Below are positions 25,968-34,615 of a stretch of 64,000 nucleotides of DNA, piece by piece. The DNA is from Peribacillus alkalitolerans (GTDB taxonomy: Bacteria > Bacillota > Bacilli > Bacillales > DSM-1321). The translations under genes were made by a program, and so were the position numbers. The notes beneath the pieces were generated by a model. It had not been told where the DNA came from. It worked only from the letters and a program-made list of their open reading frames with translations, and ran no database searches. The DNA lies in contig NZ_JAAGVZ010000008.1 of assembly GCF_010882125.1 (NCBI RefSeq), forward strand, positions 124,001 through 188,000, given 5' to 3'. The first letter of the stretch is position 1, and every line of letters starts with the position of its first letter.

Positions 25968-26099
25968 ATGATTCAAAGCAGCGTAGAATTTTTTAAAAAT
26001 CTTCCACCTAAACAATGTGCAGAATGCGGCAATAAAATTGAAGAACAACATGAGTGCTATGGCAACAAATGTGAAGGATGCAGTCATATCTCCCATTAA
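25968..26099 (+). CDS. yhfH: Small zinc-ribbon-like protein YhfH
   Basis: A 43-residue protein, too short for most gene callers, with TATGGAGG upstream of its ATG. The sequence MIQSSVEFFKNLPPKQCAEC with two further cysteines in CYGNKCEGC forms a four- to five-cysteine putative zinc ribbon and matches the YhfH family of Bacillus. Its place beside yhfI supports this. The function is unknown. A hairpin CAAACTG/CAGTTTG at 26111-26136 follows the stop. Confidence 0.8.
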   Translation: MIQSSVEFFKNLPPKQCAECGNKIEEQHECYGNKCEGCSHISH

Positions 26100-26242
26100 A
26101 TCCAGGAATTTCAAACTGACTCATTTGGCAGTTTGTCACCACCATATTTTATGATGTCAGAATTGAAGCTGACTCATACTCCCTCAATGTTGCGAAGTGT
26201 ATAACCAGTCTGTTATATACGTTTCAGGTGAGTCCTGAATAG

Positions 26243-26280
26243 CAAAAACCAGCCGCCTAAATAGCGACTGGTTTATTTTT
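26243..26280. terminator. Bidirectional terminator between yhfH and yhgE
   Basis: AAACCAG pairs with CTGGTTT around a CGC/GCG core, with an A-run left and a T6 run right, between convergent genes. Confidence 0.8.
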
Positions 26281-26299
26281 TGGAGTGAAAATGTTTTTC

Positions 26300-28510
26300 C
26301 TATTCCAAAGCAGACTCCTGATTGCTCGATGTGAAATCTGTTTTTTTATATTTTATGATGAAATAGCTTAAAGTTCCTGCCATAAAGACTACCATGAACG
26401 AGATTAAAATCCATGCATTATGCCACATTCCTTCAAATAAACCACTTGAAATAACATCCTTATATCCTTGAACAGAATATGTCATTGGCAAGAATGCATT
26501 GAACATTTGCAATTGTTTTGGGATTAATTCCAATGGGAAAGTACCCGCGCTTGTCGTTAATTGAAGTATTAAGACAATAATCGCAACGAATCTTCCTGGA
26601 TCCCCCAACGTTGTCACCAAGAACTGTATCAATGCGATAAAGGACAATGATGTGATAACCGAGAACAAAATAAACAATGGAACACTTTGTACCTCAATCC
26701 CCAATCCTACTAATAGGATTCCTGCCGCAATTAAAGCTTGAATAATACCTACTCCAGCCATCACACCATATTTACTAAAGAACCAAGCAACTCCATTCTT
26801 TGGATCTACTGCCGGATCTCGTAATGGATAGACAATTGATAATAATAGTGCCCCGACAAATAATCCTAACGATAAGAAATAAGGTGCAAAACCAGTACCA
26901 TAGTTCGGAACTTCCGTTACTGGTGCTTTTTCTACCTTAACTGGACCTGCCATCATATTAAAGTTCTCTTCATTCGGATTAACTGATTTGGATTTCTCGG
27001 CTGCCTCACCAAGTTTATCCTTGAATTCTTTGGAGCCCTCTTCAACTTTTGTGCTTCCATCTGTCAACTTCTCAGACCCGCTTGCCAGTTTTTCAGAACC
27101 ATCCGCTAGCTGCTCGGATCCTTTCTTTAAAGAATCCATTCCACCGGAAAGTTCATTAGCTCCACTAGCCAGTTTATTGGCTCCATTATTTGCTTCCCCT
27201 AGTTTCGTACCGAAAACGCTAAAGTTATTAACATATTCGTTCTGTCCATTTTCCAATTGTGCAAGCCCTGATGAAAGTTGCCCACTACCCTCGTTCAACT
27301 TCCCAAGTCCGTCTTGTAACTGTTGTTCACCTTTGGAAAGTTCACCAATTTTTTCGTCTATCGTTGATGCTCCTGCTGATAGTTGATTAGCTGCACCTGC
27401 CAATTCTCCCGTTCCAGCTGACAGCTGGGTGCTACCCGCAAGGATTTGAGCTAACGCAGCATTCAATTCTTTTTGTTTATCAGCTGGCAATGATGCCATA
27501 TAAGGCTGTAATTGCTTTTGTAGCTGAGATACACCATTATTTAAGTTATTGGCTCCAATTGACGCTTTGTTTGCTTCGTCAGCCCAACTATTAAGATTCG
27601 TGCTTAATTGATTAGCACCTGACTGGATCTGTTTAGTTCCATTAATCATAGTGTCCATCGAACTATAAGCATGTTGAATGCCTGTTGAGAGCTGTTTACT
27701 TCCATTGGATGAAGATATAAGCCCCTGTTCAATCTTCTTCGATCCATCAAACAACTTACTTTGGGCGGCGCTTAGTTGCTCCAGTCCACTAGCTAAATCA
27801 GCAGTACCTTTACCAATCTGTTTAGTACCGGTATCAATCTTGCCTACACCATTTTCAAATTCAATTTGCTTTTCTGCTAGGACCTGCAGATTTTCTTCCA
27901 ATGTTTTTGTGCCATTTTTCAATTCTTTAATTCCATCGTAGAGCTTCCCAGCATTTTCACTTGCCGTACCATATCCATCTGCCATTTCTGAAACCTTATC
28001 AAACACTGACTCTGCGTATGTTTCAGTAATTTTTTCCGACAAAGAAGCTTTAATACGTTCCATTGCCGTTTCACCAATTTGGGCAGATAAGAAGTTATAG
28101 CTTTCATTTGGTACATATTTAAGTTCAAGCTTTTTTGGATGTTCATCAAGGAGTGTTGTAGCATTTTCCGAGAAGTTCTCCGGAATTTCTACTAATAAGT
28201 AGTAATCCTGATTTTTCAGTTGATAATAACCTGCATCTTTATCCACAAATCGGAAATTGAATTGCTTGGAATCTTTCAGTTTTTCCGTTAAATCTTGGCC
28301 AAGATGAAGCTGTTCACCATTGTAATCGGCACCCTTATCCTCATTTACAATTGCAACAGGTAAATCATTTAATTGTTCATAAGGATCCCAAAATGCCCAC
28401 AGAAACAACCCACTATAGAGAATCGGGATAAATAATACTGCTAAAATGGGGATTAGCAGTTTTCGATTTCTTAGAATGGAACGCCACTCAGCTGAGAATG
28501 ATTTATTCAT
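26300..28510 (-). CDS. yhgE: YhgE/Pip family membrane protein
   Basis: A 736-residue protein of the YhgE/phage-infection-protein family, which shares its membrane part with ABC-2 transporters. One helix at about 17-37 leads into a very long extracellular region. This carries dozens of imperfect LSxGxxxL / LxxGxxQLxxG heptad-like repeats (about residues 190-520). Five or six helices close the protein. Lactococcal Pip serves as a phage receptor; the Bacillus role is unsettled, with relatives involved in export. AAAGGGGAAGAG precedes the ATG. A 23-base operator matching one upstream of the TetR gene yhgD lies just before it, so YhgD probably represses it. Confidence 0.88.
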   Translation of the reverse strand: MNKSFSAEWRSILRNRKLLIPILAVLFIPILYSGLFLWAFWDPYEQLNDLPVAIVNEDKGADYNGEQLHLGQDLTEKLKDSKQFNFRFVDKDAGYYQLKNQDYYLLVEIPENFSENATTLLDEHPKKLELKYVPNESYNFLSAQIGETAMERIKASLSEKITETYAESVFDKVSEMADGYGTASENAGKLYDGIKELKNGTKTLEENLQVLAEKQIEFENGVGKIDTGTKQIGKGTADLASGLEQLSAAQSKLFDGSKKIEQGLISSSNGSKQLSTGIQHAYSSMDTMINGTKQIQSGANQLSTNLNSWADEANKASIGANNLNNGVSQLQKQLQPYMASLPADKQKELNAALAQILAGSTQLSAGTGELAGAANQLSAGASTIDEKIGELSKGEQQLQDGLGKLNEGSGQLSSGLAQLENGQNEYVNNFSVFGTKLGEANNGANKLASGANELSGGMDSLKKGSEQLADGSEKLASGSEKLTDGSTKVEEGSKEFKDKLGEAAEKSKSVNPNEENFNMMAGPVKVEKAPVTEVPNYGTGFAPYFLSLGLFVGALLLSIVYPLRDPAVDPKNGVAWFFSKYGVMAGVGIIQALIAAGILLVGLGIEVQSVPLFILFSVITSLSFIALIQFLVTTLGDPGRFVAIIVLILQLTTSAGTFPLELIPKQLQMFNAFLPMTYSVQGYKDVISSGLFEGMWHNAWILISFMVVFMAGTLSYFIIKYKKTDFTSSNQESALE

Positions 28511-28541
28511 TTTATCTCTTCCCCTTTCGGATTTGTCTAAA

Positions 28542-28564
28542 TGACCAATTTGTTCAACTGGTCA
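28542..28564. promoter_or_regulatory. YhgD operator in front of yhgE
   Basis: A 23-base dyad with arms TGACCA and TGGTCA, 32 bases upstream of the yhgE start. Its minus-strand form agrees with the operator at 29204-29226 in 20 of 23 positions, including an identical TTGAACAA centre. Confidence 0.75.
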
Positions 28565-28595
28565 TTTTAGAGCTAAATATAAGGATTATCTTTTA

Positions 28596-29171
28596 TTATT
28601 CATTAGATAATCCTTTAAAAATATATAGCTCAAATAGTTTTGCAATTTCATTTTTGTCTAACGGCTCGTGATTTTTTTCCCAATCAAAAATCATGGCAAC
28701 GTACATTTTCAGCATGAGAAAAGCGGTAATCTCTGGATCACATTTTGTGATTTCCCCTTTTTCTATCGCATTCTCGACTTGGGACTTAATATAGCTGACA
28801 ATTGCCTTTTCAATTTCACTTGCCATTTCAGCAACAGCTGGAGTACCTATTTCCTTTTCCTCTTGAAGAAGTTTAATGGTAAATTGGTGCTTCATCCTAT
28901 ACTCAAGGATCCGATACAAGGCCGCATGCACATTTTCAAAGAAAGATTTTTCAAAACTGATTACTTCTTCAGCTGCTTCTTTCATGTCAATGATCAAACT
29001 ATGGACAATTTCCTTAAAGAGTTCTTCTTTATTTATAAAGAAATTATAAATAGTTCCTTTCCCTACATTGGCAAGCTTTGCCACTTGTTCCATCGTTGTC
29101 GCTTTATAACCGAACAAAGTGAATGATTTAGTAGCAGCATCCAAAATAAGCCTCTTACGGTCAGTAGCCAT
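28596..29171 (-). CDS. yhgD: TetR-family transcriptional regulator
   Basis: A repressor of 191 residues. The helix-turn-helix SFTLFGYKATTMEQVAKLANVGKGTIYNFF (about residues 17-46) is followed by a helical ligand domain of typical length. GAGGTGGAAAC precedes the ATG. Gene order yhgD-yhgE beside hemEHY matches B. subtilis. A strong promoter with its own operator lies upstream, and a second copy of that operator precedes yhgE, indicating autoregulation and control of the membrane protein. The inducer is unknown. Confidence 0.88.
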   Translation of the reverse strand: MATDRKRLILDAATKSFTLFGYKATTMEQVAKLANVGKGTIYNFFINKEELFKEIVHSLIIDMKEAAEEVISFEKSFFENVHAALYRILEYRMKHQFTIKLLQEEKEIGTPAVAEMASEIEKAIVSYIKSQVENAIEKGEITKCDPEITAFLMLKMYVAMIFDWEKNHEPLDKNEIAKLFELYIFKGLSNE

Positions 29172-29203
29172 GTTTCCACCTCACAACAACTCAATTGACC
29201 AAC

Positions 29204-29226
29204 TGACCAATTGAACAATTCGGTCA
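29204..29226. promoter_or_regulatory. YhgD operator in front of yhgD
   Basis: A 23-base element with arms TGACCA and GGTCA, about nine bases downstream of the predicted start of transcription. An additional half-site TTGACCA lies directly beside it. Compare the matching site before yhgE. Confidence 0.75.
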
Positions 29227-29241
29227 CTTAGTACGTTACTT

Positions 29242-29270
29242 ATACTATCATATACTATTCCTTAATACAA
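29242..29270 (-). promoter_or_regulatory. Sigma-A promoter of yhgD
   Basis: Minus-strand TTGTAT (29265-29270) and TAGTAT (29242-29247) with a 17-base spacer; the operator follows immediately. Confidence 0.65.
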
Positions 29271-29279
29271 CCAAATAAT

Positions 29280-29414
29280 TTAGGACAGAAAATAAAGAAT
29301 AATAAAAGCTACGAAAGCAAAAAAACAAATGTTCAGGAAAAAAGTAACTAAACCGTCCCGAAACTTTAGCAATCCCTCATTCTTTGTGACTAGCTGACGT
29401 TCTTTTCTATTCAT
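29280..29414 (-). CDS. Hypothetical small membrane protein
   Basis: A 44-residue ORF beginning MNRKERQLVTKNEG, preceded by GGGGGAAAAGT. The N-terminal half is charged and the C-terminal half is a single hydrophobic helix ending LYFLS, typical of small inner-membrane proteins in Bacillus. It lies between hemY and yhgD on the same strand. I do not recognise the family. Coding status rests on the ribosome site and the sensible topology. Confidence 0.55.
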   Translation of the reverse strand: MNRKERQLVTKNEGLLKFRDGLVTFFLNICFFAFVAFIILYFLS

Positions 29415-29524
29415 ACTTTTCCCCCACTTTGCGATTTTCTTTTTTTCTATCATATAACAAAAGTAGTAGGAATCGTAGAAAATCTCGCTAAAATATTAAA
29501 AATATTCTAAATATTTTTCGATAG

Positions 29525-29556
29525 AAAACGGCAGCCAAAAGACTGGCTGCCGTTTT
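29525..29556 (-). terminator. Terminator of the hemEHY operon
   Basis: AAAACGGCAGCCA pairs perfectly with TGGCTGCCGTTTT around a six-base loop, 10 bases after the hemY stop. Confidence 0.88.
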
Positions 29557-29565
29557 GTATTTATA

Positions 29566-31011
29566 TTATTTAGTGAGACTAGCAAATTTTCTACTTTTTA
29601 AGTAGTTTAAAACCTTTTCGACTGCATCTTCTCCTTGATCAATGCAATCAGGTAACCCTAAACCATCATAGGAACTACCAGCTGTAATGATACCTGGTAA
29701 ATCATTTTCAAGTCTTTGCTTTAGAGAACTCACTCGTTGTTTGTGCCCAACCGTATATTGAGGCATAGAGTCCCTCCAACGAGATACGATAACAAAATCA
29801 GGAGATGCTGTGATATTCATCGTTTTGTTCAAGTCCTCGAGAACGATTTTTGTGATTTCTTCATCGGATAATTCCACAACTGCTTCATCCCCCGCACGCC
29901 CTACATAACATCTAAGTAATACTTTTCCTTTTGGTGTAGAATGTGGCCACTTCTTATGGGTCCACGTGCATGCGGTTATGGTATAGTCACTATTGCGTGA
30001 AACGACAAAGCCTGTTCCATCGATTTCTTGTTTGATTGCTGACTCGTCAAATGCCATTGCTACCGTAGCGACACTGGTGGCTGGCATGGACTTGAACTCT
30101 TGGAAGTAAGTAGGATTTGAAAACATGTTCATTGCCGCATGATGTGGGACTGTTACAATCACTGCATCTGCTTCAATGGTTTCTTTATTGTTAAGATCCA
30201 ACTGGTATCGACCATCGTTTTGTTTTTCAATTCTCTCTACTTTTGTTCCTTTTAAGACACTTCCATTATCTAAGTGACCCTCTATCGCATCGACAAAAGA
30301 TTGTAGCCCTGACTTAAAGGTTAAAAAGATACCTTTGCTCTTTTTAGTACCTGATTCCTCTTTTACCTTGGGAGAAGGTGGAGTCGCTTTTTTCATACCC
30401 AATATAAGGCTTCTATATTTCTGTTCTACTTGGTAGAACTGTGGAAACGTAGACATTAAGCTTAATTGATCGATATCACCGGCATAGATCCCTGATAAAA
30501 GTGGCTCTATCAAGTTTTCAACCACTTCATCCCCCAACCTACGTCTGAAGAAATCTCCTAATGATTGATCATTCTTTTCCTTTGACTTAGGCAGGATAAA
30601 GTCAGCAGCAGCACGCAATTTTCCAACAGGTGAAAAAAGACCTGTTGTGACAAATGGCCCAATCTGGGTTGGAATTCCCATTATGGACCCACCTGGCATT
30701 GGGTGGAGTTTATTATGAACTAGTACATACGATTTCCCTGCAGTATTATTGACAAGATTACCATCCATTCCAACTTCTTTTGCTAGACGAGATGCGCTCG
30801 TTTTCCGCTCTAAAAATGAGTCAGGTCCACGTTCAATGACGAACCCATCCTTTACTACTGTTTGGATTTTCCCACCGAGGCGTGGTGCTGCTTCAATCAG
30901 CGTCACGTCTAAAGAAAGTTGTTGTTCTCTGGCAGCCTTTTGCAAATAATAGGCAGCTGTCAGCCCAGTTATTCCTCCTCCAATTACCACTACCCTTTGT
31001 CTATTTTGCAT
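29566..31011 (-). CDS. hemY: Coproporphyrinogen III oxidase, FAD-dependent (CgoX/HemY)
   Basis: This FAD enzyme oxidises coproporphyrinogen III to coproporphyrin III in the Gram-positive coproporphyrin-dependent heme pathway. The dinucleotide motif VVVIGGGITGLTAAYYL lies at residues 8-24, and the C-terminal FAD motif ITAGSSYDGLGLPDCIDQG is present. 481 residues is close to B. subtilis HemY. It follows hemH by 30 bases on the same strand, making it the last gene of hemE-hemH-hemY, and ends in a strong terminator. The ribosome site (AAGGCGATG) is modest. Confidence 0.95.
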   Translation of the reverse strand: MQNRQRVVVIGGGITGLTAAYYLQKAAREQQLSLDVTLIEAAPRLGGKIQTVVKDGFVIERGPDSFLERKTSASRLAKEVGMDGNLVNNTAGKSYVLVHNKLHPMPGGSIMGIPTQIGPFVTTGLFSPVGKLRAAADFILPKSKEKNDQSLGDFFRRRLGDEVVENLIEPLLSGIYAGDIDQLSLMSTFPQFYQVEQKYRSLILGMKKATPPSPKVKEESGTKKSKGIFLTFKSGLQSFVDAIEGHLDNGSVLKGTKVERIEKQNDGRYQLDLNNKETIEADAVIVTVPHHAAMNMFSNPTYFQEFKSMPATSVATVAMAFDESAIKQEIDGTGFVVSRNSDYTITACTWTHKKWPHSTPKGKVLLRCYVGRAGDEAVVELSDEEITKIVLEDLNKTMNITASPDFVIVSRWRDSMPQYTVGHKQRVSSLKQRLENDLPGIITAGSSYDGLGLPDCIDQGEDAVEKVLNYLKSRKFASLTK

Positions 31012-31041
31012 AACTGTTTCATCGCCTTTTTTATTATTTTC

Positions 31042-31977
31042 TTATACTTGCTCTAATTTGTTCAAAACTACTGTTGCCATCGCGTCTACAAATAGTGAAT
31101 CTGTATTAGGCATCTCTGGACGGTAATAAGAAGCTCCAATTTCATCTGTAACGACCTTACACTCATAATCATTATCAAAAAGCACTTCTAAATGATCAGC
31201 CACAAACCCAACAGGAGTGTAGACGAAAGCTTTATAACCCTTTTCTTCAAATAAATCACGAGTTAAATCCTGCACATCAGGACCTAGCCATGGTTCAGGA
31301 GTATTTCCTGCACTTTGCCAGCCTACATAATAATTTTTCACCCCAGCACCTTTAGCAATTAGATCGGCTGTTCCTTGTAGCTGATTTGGATATGGATCAC
31401 CCATTTGTAGAATTTTTTCAGGTAAACTGTGGGCAGACACAATCAGCGCAGCTGAATTACGTTCTTCTTCGGACATAGATGCAAACGTGTCATTTACATG
31501 ATTCACCCAATACTCAATGAATTTTGGTTCATCATACCAGCTCTCAACAAATGTAATTTTAGGACCACCAATCTCGTTTGCTTGATTTTCAGCGCGTCCA
31601 TTGTAAGATTTGACACTGAAAGTTGAGAAATGTGGAGCAAGGACGATACTTACCGCTTCTTCTAATCCGTCTTCCTTCATTGCAGTAACCGCATCTTCAA
31701 CGAATGGTTCAATGTGCTTTAATCCTAAATATGCCTTGAATTCAAATTTGTCTTGAATGGCATTTAAATGATCTTGTAAAGCGGTAGCTTGTTCTTGTGT
31801 AATTCTCGCAAGCGGAGAAATTCCACCAATTGCCTCATAGCGGCTTCTTAAATCTTCAAGCATCTCAGGTGATGGCTTACGTCCATGTCTAATATGCGTA
31901 TAGTATCTTTCCAAATCCTCTTCTTTGTATGGAGTACCATACGCCATGACTAGCAAGCCCATTTTCTTCTTTTCCAA
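31042..31977 (-). CDS. hemH: Coproporphyrin III ferrochelatase (CpfC/HemH)
   Basis: The soluble ferrochelatase inserts ferrous iron into coproporphyrin III. 311 residues is the normal size. The N-terminal [27 protein letters not shown] and the catalytic histidine region [12 protein letters not shown] (about 178-189) are conserved, followed by [15 protein letters not shown]. The start is TTG (31975-31977) with GAGGTGAATG nine bases upstream. It is flanked by hemE and hemY in the conserved operon. Confidence 0.95.
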   Translation of the reverse strand: MEKKKMGLLVMAYGTPYKEEDLERYYTHIRHGRKPSPEMLEDLRSRYEAIGGISPLARITQEQATALQDHLNAIQDKFEFKAYLGLKHIEPFVEDAVTAMKEDGLEEAVSIVLAPHFSTFSVKSYNGRAENQANEIGGPKITFVESWYDEPKFIEYWVNHVNDTFASMSEEERNSAALIVSAHSLPEKILQMGDPYPNQLQGTADLIAKGAGVKNYYVGWQSAGNTPEPWLGPDVQDLTRDLFEEKGYKAFVYTPVGFVADHLEVLFDNDYECKVVTDEIGASYYRPEMPNTDSLFVDAMATVVLNKLEQV

Positions 31978-32027
31978 AGGTCATTCACCTCATAAAATGT
32001 AATCTTTGCAGATAATCCGTTTCATTA

Positions 32028-33074
32028 TTAATTTGAAAGTTTAGAAGCTGAGTATTCATGGATAAGAGCAGTCAAACGTTTCAATGTTTCAGGATTTACT
32101 TCTGGGAATACTCCATGTCCTAGGTTAAAAATGTATCCAGGCTGCGCCATTCCTTGATCTAAGATCGCCTTCGCACGTTCTTCAATAACTTCCCAACGAG
32201 CTAACAAAATAGAAGGATCGAGGTTACCTTGAACCGTTTTAGTGATACCCATCTCACGTGCTTGAGAAATTGGTAGTCTCCAATCCAAACCAACCACATC
32301 TAGCGGTAGGTCATGCCATTCCATAGCTAAGTGGCTAGCACCTACACCAAACATAATTAAAGGAACATTTTCTTCACGTAATGCAGAGAATATTTTATTC
32401 ATTACAGGTTTAATAAAGACGCGGTAATCTTCCACATTCAAAGCTCCGACCCAGCTATCAAAAATCTGGATAGCTTTAGCACCTGCTTTGATTTGCGATT
32501 TAACATACGTAATTGTTGTTTCTGCAAGTTTATCCATCAATGCGAACCATGCTTCAGGTTCAGAATACATGAATGCCTTCGTCTTGTTATAATTTCTAGA
32601 CGGCCCACCTTCAATCATATATGAAGCAAGTGTAAATGGGGCACCTGCAAAACCGATTAAAGGAACAGTCAATTGTTCTTGTGTTAGTAGCTTGATTGTG
32701 TCCAATACATATGGCACATCTGTTTCAGGGTGAATTTCCCCTAGTTTATCAACGTCCGCTCTAGACCTAATTGGATTAGAAATGACTGGACCGATTCCTG
32801 ATTTGATTTCCACATCAACTCCAATTGCTGGAAGTGGAGTCATGATATCTTTGTATAGAATTGCAGCATCTACCCCATATTGATCAACAGGAAGTTTAGT
32901 CACGTACGCACAAAGCTCCGGTTGATGAGTAATTTCAAATAAAGAATACTTTTCTTTGATTGCACGGTATTCTGGCTGCGAACGACCAGCTTGTCTCATA
33001 TACCACACAGGAACGTAATCCGTCTTTTCGCCCCTAGCAGCTTTTAAAAATGTGTCATTAATTTTCATAGACAT
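32028..33074 (-). CDS. hemE: Uroporphyrinogen decarboxylase
   Basis: HemE decarboxylates uroporphyrinogen III to coproporphyrinogen III, the first committed step toward heme. The 348-residue barrel carries the binding motif [14 protein letters not shown] near residue 23, plus [17 protein letters not shown] and [12 protein letters not shown]. The ATG at 33074 follows AAAGGTGG; upstream in-frame starts lack one. It is the promoter-proximal gene of hemEHY. Upstream, on the minus strand, a TTGACA lies within a palindrome (33186-33199), a possible control site. Confidence 0.95.
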   Translation of the reverse strand: MSMKINDTFLKAARGEKTDYVPVWYMRQAGRSQPEYRAIKEKYSLFEITHQPELCAYVTKLPVDQYGVDAAILYKDIMTPLPAIGVDVEIKSGIGPVISNPIRSRADVDKLGEIHPETDVPYVLDTIKLLTQEQLTVPLIGFAGAPFTLASYMIEGGPSRNYNKTKAFMYSEPEAWFALMDKLAETTITYVKSQIKAGAKAIQIFDSWVGALNVEDYRVFIKPVMNKIFSALREENVPLIMFGVGASHLAMEWHDLPLDVVGLDWRLPISQAREMGITKTVQGNLDPSILLARWEVIEERAKAILDQGMAQPGYIFNLGHGVFPEVNPETLKRLTALIHEYSASKLSN

Positions 33075-33185
33075 TAAGAATTTCCACCTTTCATGCAGTA
33101 ACAAAACAGAAATTATTTCGAACACGTAACATATGATATCAATATAGCCTTTTCTACTATCGTTGTATAGATAACCTAACAGATT

Positions 33186-33199
33186 GTCAATAAATTGAC
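33186..33199. promoter_or_regulatory. Palindrome in the hemE-hmoB divergent region
   Basis: GTCAAT-AA-ATTGAC is a perfect 14-base dyad. On the minus strand it supplies a TTGACA in the -35 position for hemE. On the plus strand it supplies a TTGACG facing hmoB. Its central location makes it a candidate operator shared by heme synthesis and heme breakdown genes. No known Fur or PerR box matches. Confidence 0.4.
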
Positions 33200-33345
33200 G
33201 AACTTTCCTATATGTAACACTATGTTTATTTATACCCTAAAATCTTTCTGGTCAAGCTTAAGAAAGAATCATTGTTTATCATTCTTAAACAAGTGGTAAG
33301 GATAGATAATATGAAGTAGTCCAGACTATTGATGAGGTGAAGAAA

Positions 33346-33870
33346 ATGTTCGTACATATTACTTCAGGAACATTCGATTTTTTACGTAAAAAGCTCGACC
33401 AACACCGTGAAGAAAACATGTATTTACTTCAAAACGCGGAAGGTACACTTTTAGTCCACGAAACAAATGATAAAAAATCCGTTTTTAGTCAACCTAGGAG
33501 TTACGAATATGTTGATGCTGTAGGTGAACTGAAACAAAAAGGATTTATTGTAATGAATAATATCCCTGTTTCAAAAGAAGGACGTCCTATCTTTGAACAT
33601 CGTTTTAAGAATCGTCCTGGCCAAATTGAGAATCAACCTGGATTCTGGGCAATTCGTATTCTTCGTCCTCTTCATTCAGATACCTATATCATTCTAACAC
33701 AATGGGAAAATGAAAAGTCATTCCATGAATGGCAAAATTCACAATCATTCGCGCATTCACACAGCCAAAAAGAAGGTGGCCAAGAAACCACTTCGACAAC
33801 GAAGATATTCTCAGGATCATCGTATATATCAAAATATATCGTTCCTGTATTGGAAGACGAAGCATTTTAA
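33346..33870 (+). CDS. hmoB: Heme-degrading monooxygenase HmoB
   Basis: HmoB cleaves heme to release iron. The 174-residue protein has an N-terminal extension and a C-terminal ABM ferredoxin-like domain, marked by ENRF-like EHRFKNRPGQIENQPGFWAIRILRPL and YIILTQWENEKSFHEW. The start MFVHITSGTFDFL and overall pattern agree with B. subtilis HmoB (YhgC). The ATG at 33346 follows GAGGTG by six bases; a GTG three codons earlier overlaps that site. It is divergent from hemE, a natural counterpart position for heme homeostasis. Confidence 0.88.
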   Translation: MFVHITSGTFDFLRKKLDQHREENMYLLQNAEGTLLVHETNDKKSVFSQPRSYEYVDAVGELKQKGFIVMNNIPVSKEGRPIFEHRFKNRPGQIENQPGFWAIRILRPLHSDTYIILTQWENEKSFHEWQNSQSFAHSHSQKEGGQETTSTTKIFSGSSYISKYIVPVLEDEAF

Positions 33871-33882
33871 CTTCAAATGATT

Positions 33883-33916
33883 AAGCCCCAAAACACTTTA
33901 TGGTTTTGGGGCTTGT
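33883..33916. terminator. Bidirectional terminator between hmoB and liaR
   Basis: AAGCCCCAAAAC pairs with GTTTTGGGGCTT around a short loop, followed by GTTTAT, between convergent genes. Confidence 0.85.
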
Positions 33917-33973
33917 TTATATTAATGGGAAGAACATAAACTTGATTTCGTAATGTTATTAATTCGTTCCCAA

Positions 33974-34615
33974 TTATTTTATTTTCCGCAAGTTATTTCT
34001 ATTGGCATATACCGCTGCTTGGGTACGGTCACTGACACCAAGCTTACTTAATATATTACTGACATGTGTTTTGACCGTCTTGATACCAATGAAAAGGTCA
34101 TCTGAAATTTCCTGATTTGTCATTCCTTCTCCAATACATAAAAGCACGTCCATTTCACGATCTGTCAGCTGATCGTGCAGTTTCTTTTCTGAACTCCTAA
34201 GCTTCTTCATCATCACATTAGTCACCCTAGGTTCAATGACTGATTCACCCTTGTAAGCTTTCCGAATGGCTGAAAGGACGTCGAATGCAGAGGAAGTCTT
34301 TAATAAGTAACTAAAAGCCCCCGCTTCAATAGCAGGAAGAACCTCCTTTTCATCATAATAACTAGTCAAAATAATGATCTTACAACTCGGAAAAAAAGAA
34401 AGAATCTCTTTAGTCGCGTCAATGCCGGTTCCGTCTTCCATTAATAAATCCATGAGGAATATATCTGGCTTCACATTTTTAGCAATTTGGATAGCTTCTT
34501 TTCCACTCCTACCCTCACCGACCACTTCAATGTCTCGTTCTGTTTTCAAAAAGGAAAGCATTCCTTTCCGTACTAGTTCATGATCATCAACGACTGCCAA
34601 TCGGATGGCTCCCAT
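33974..34615 (-). CDS. liaR: LiaR-like NarL/FixJ response regulator
   Basis: Response regulator of a three-component cell-envelope stress system. The receiver has the acidic pair D10-D11, phospho-acceptor D56 in FLMDLLMEDG and the conserved K in SYLLKTSSAFD. The C-terminal LuxR helix-turn-helix is LTDREMDVLLCIGEGMTNQE onwards, with GIKTVKTHVSNILSKLGVSDRTQAAVYA almost identical to LiaR/VraR. 213 residues. The ATG at 34615 fits AGGTGA upstream, and the gene overlaps liaS by 29 bases. It should control genes answering antibiotics that disturb the lipid II cycle; no liaIH target is present in this window. Confidence 0.88.
   Translation of the reverse strand: MGAIRLAVVDDHELVRKGMLSFLKTERDIEVVGEGRSGKEAIQIAKNVKPDIFLMDLLMEDGTGIDATKEILSFFPSCKIIILTSYYDEKEVLPAIEAGAFSYLLKTSSAFDVLSAIRKAYKGESVIEPRVTNVMMKKLRSSEKKLHDQLTDREMDVLLCIGEGMTNQEISDDLFIGIKTVKTHVSNILSKLGVSDRTQAAVYANRNNLRKIK

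Noticed and set aside
26988-27386. Long open frame opposite yhgE
   Set aside because: Antisense shadow of the repetitive glycine/leucine-rich yhgE domain; serine/proline-rich translation, no ribosome site, no family resemblance.
26300-28510. yhgE as a type VII secretion or toxin gene
   Set aside because: The heptad-like extracellular region and terminal helices match YhgE/Pip; no WXG partner, toxin domain or immunity gene is near.
28668-29126. 152-codon open frame opposite yhgD
   Set aside because: Antisense shadow of the TetR gene; aromatic-rich product without ribosome site.
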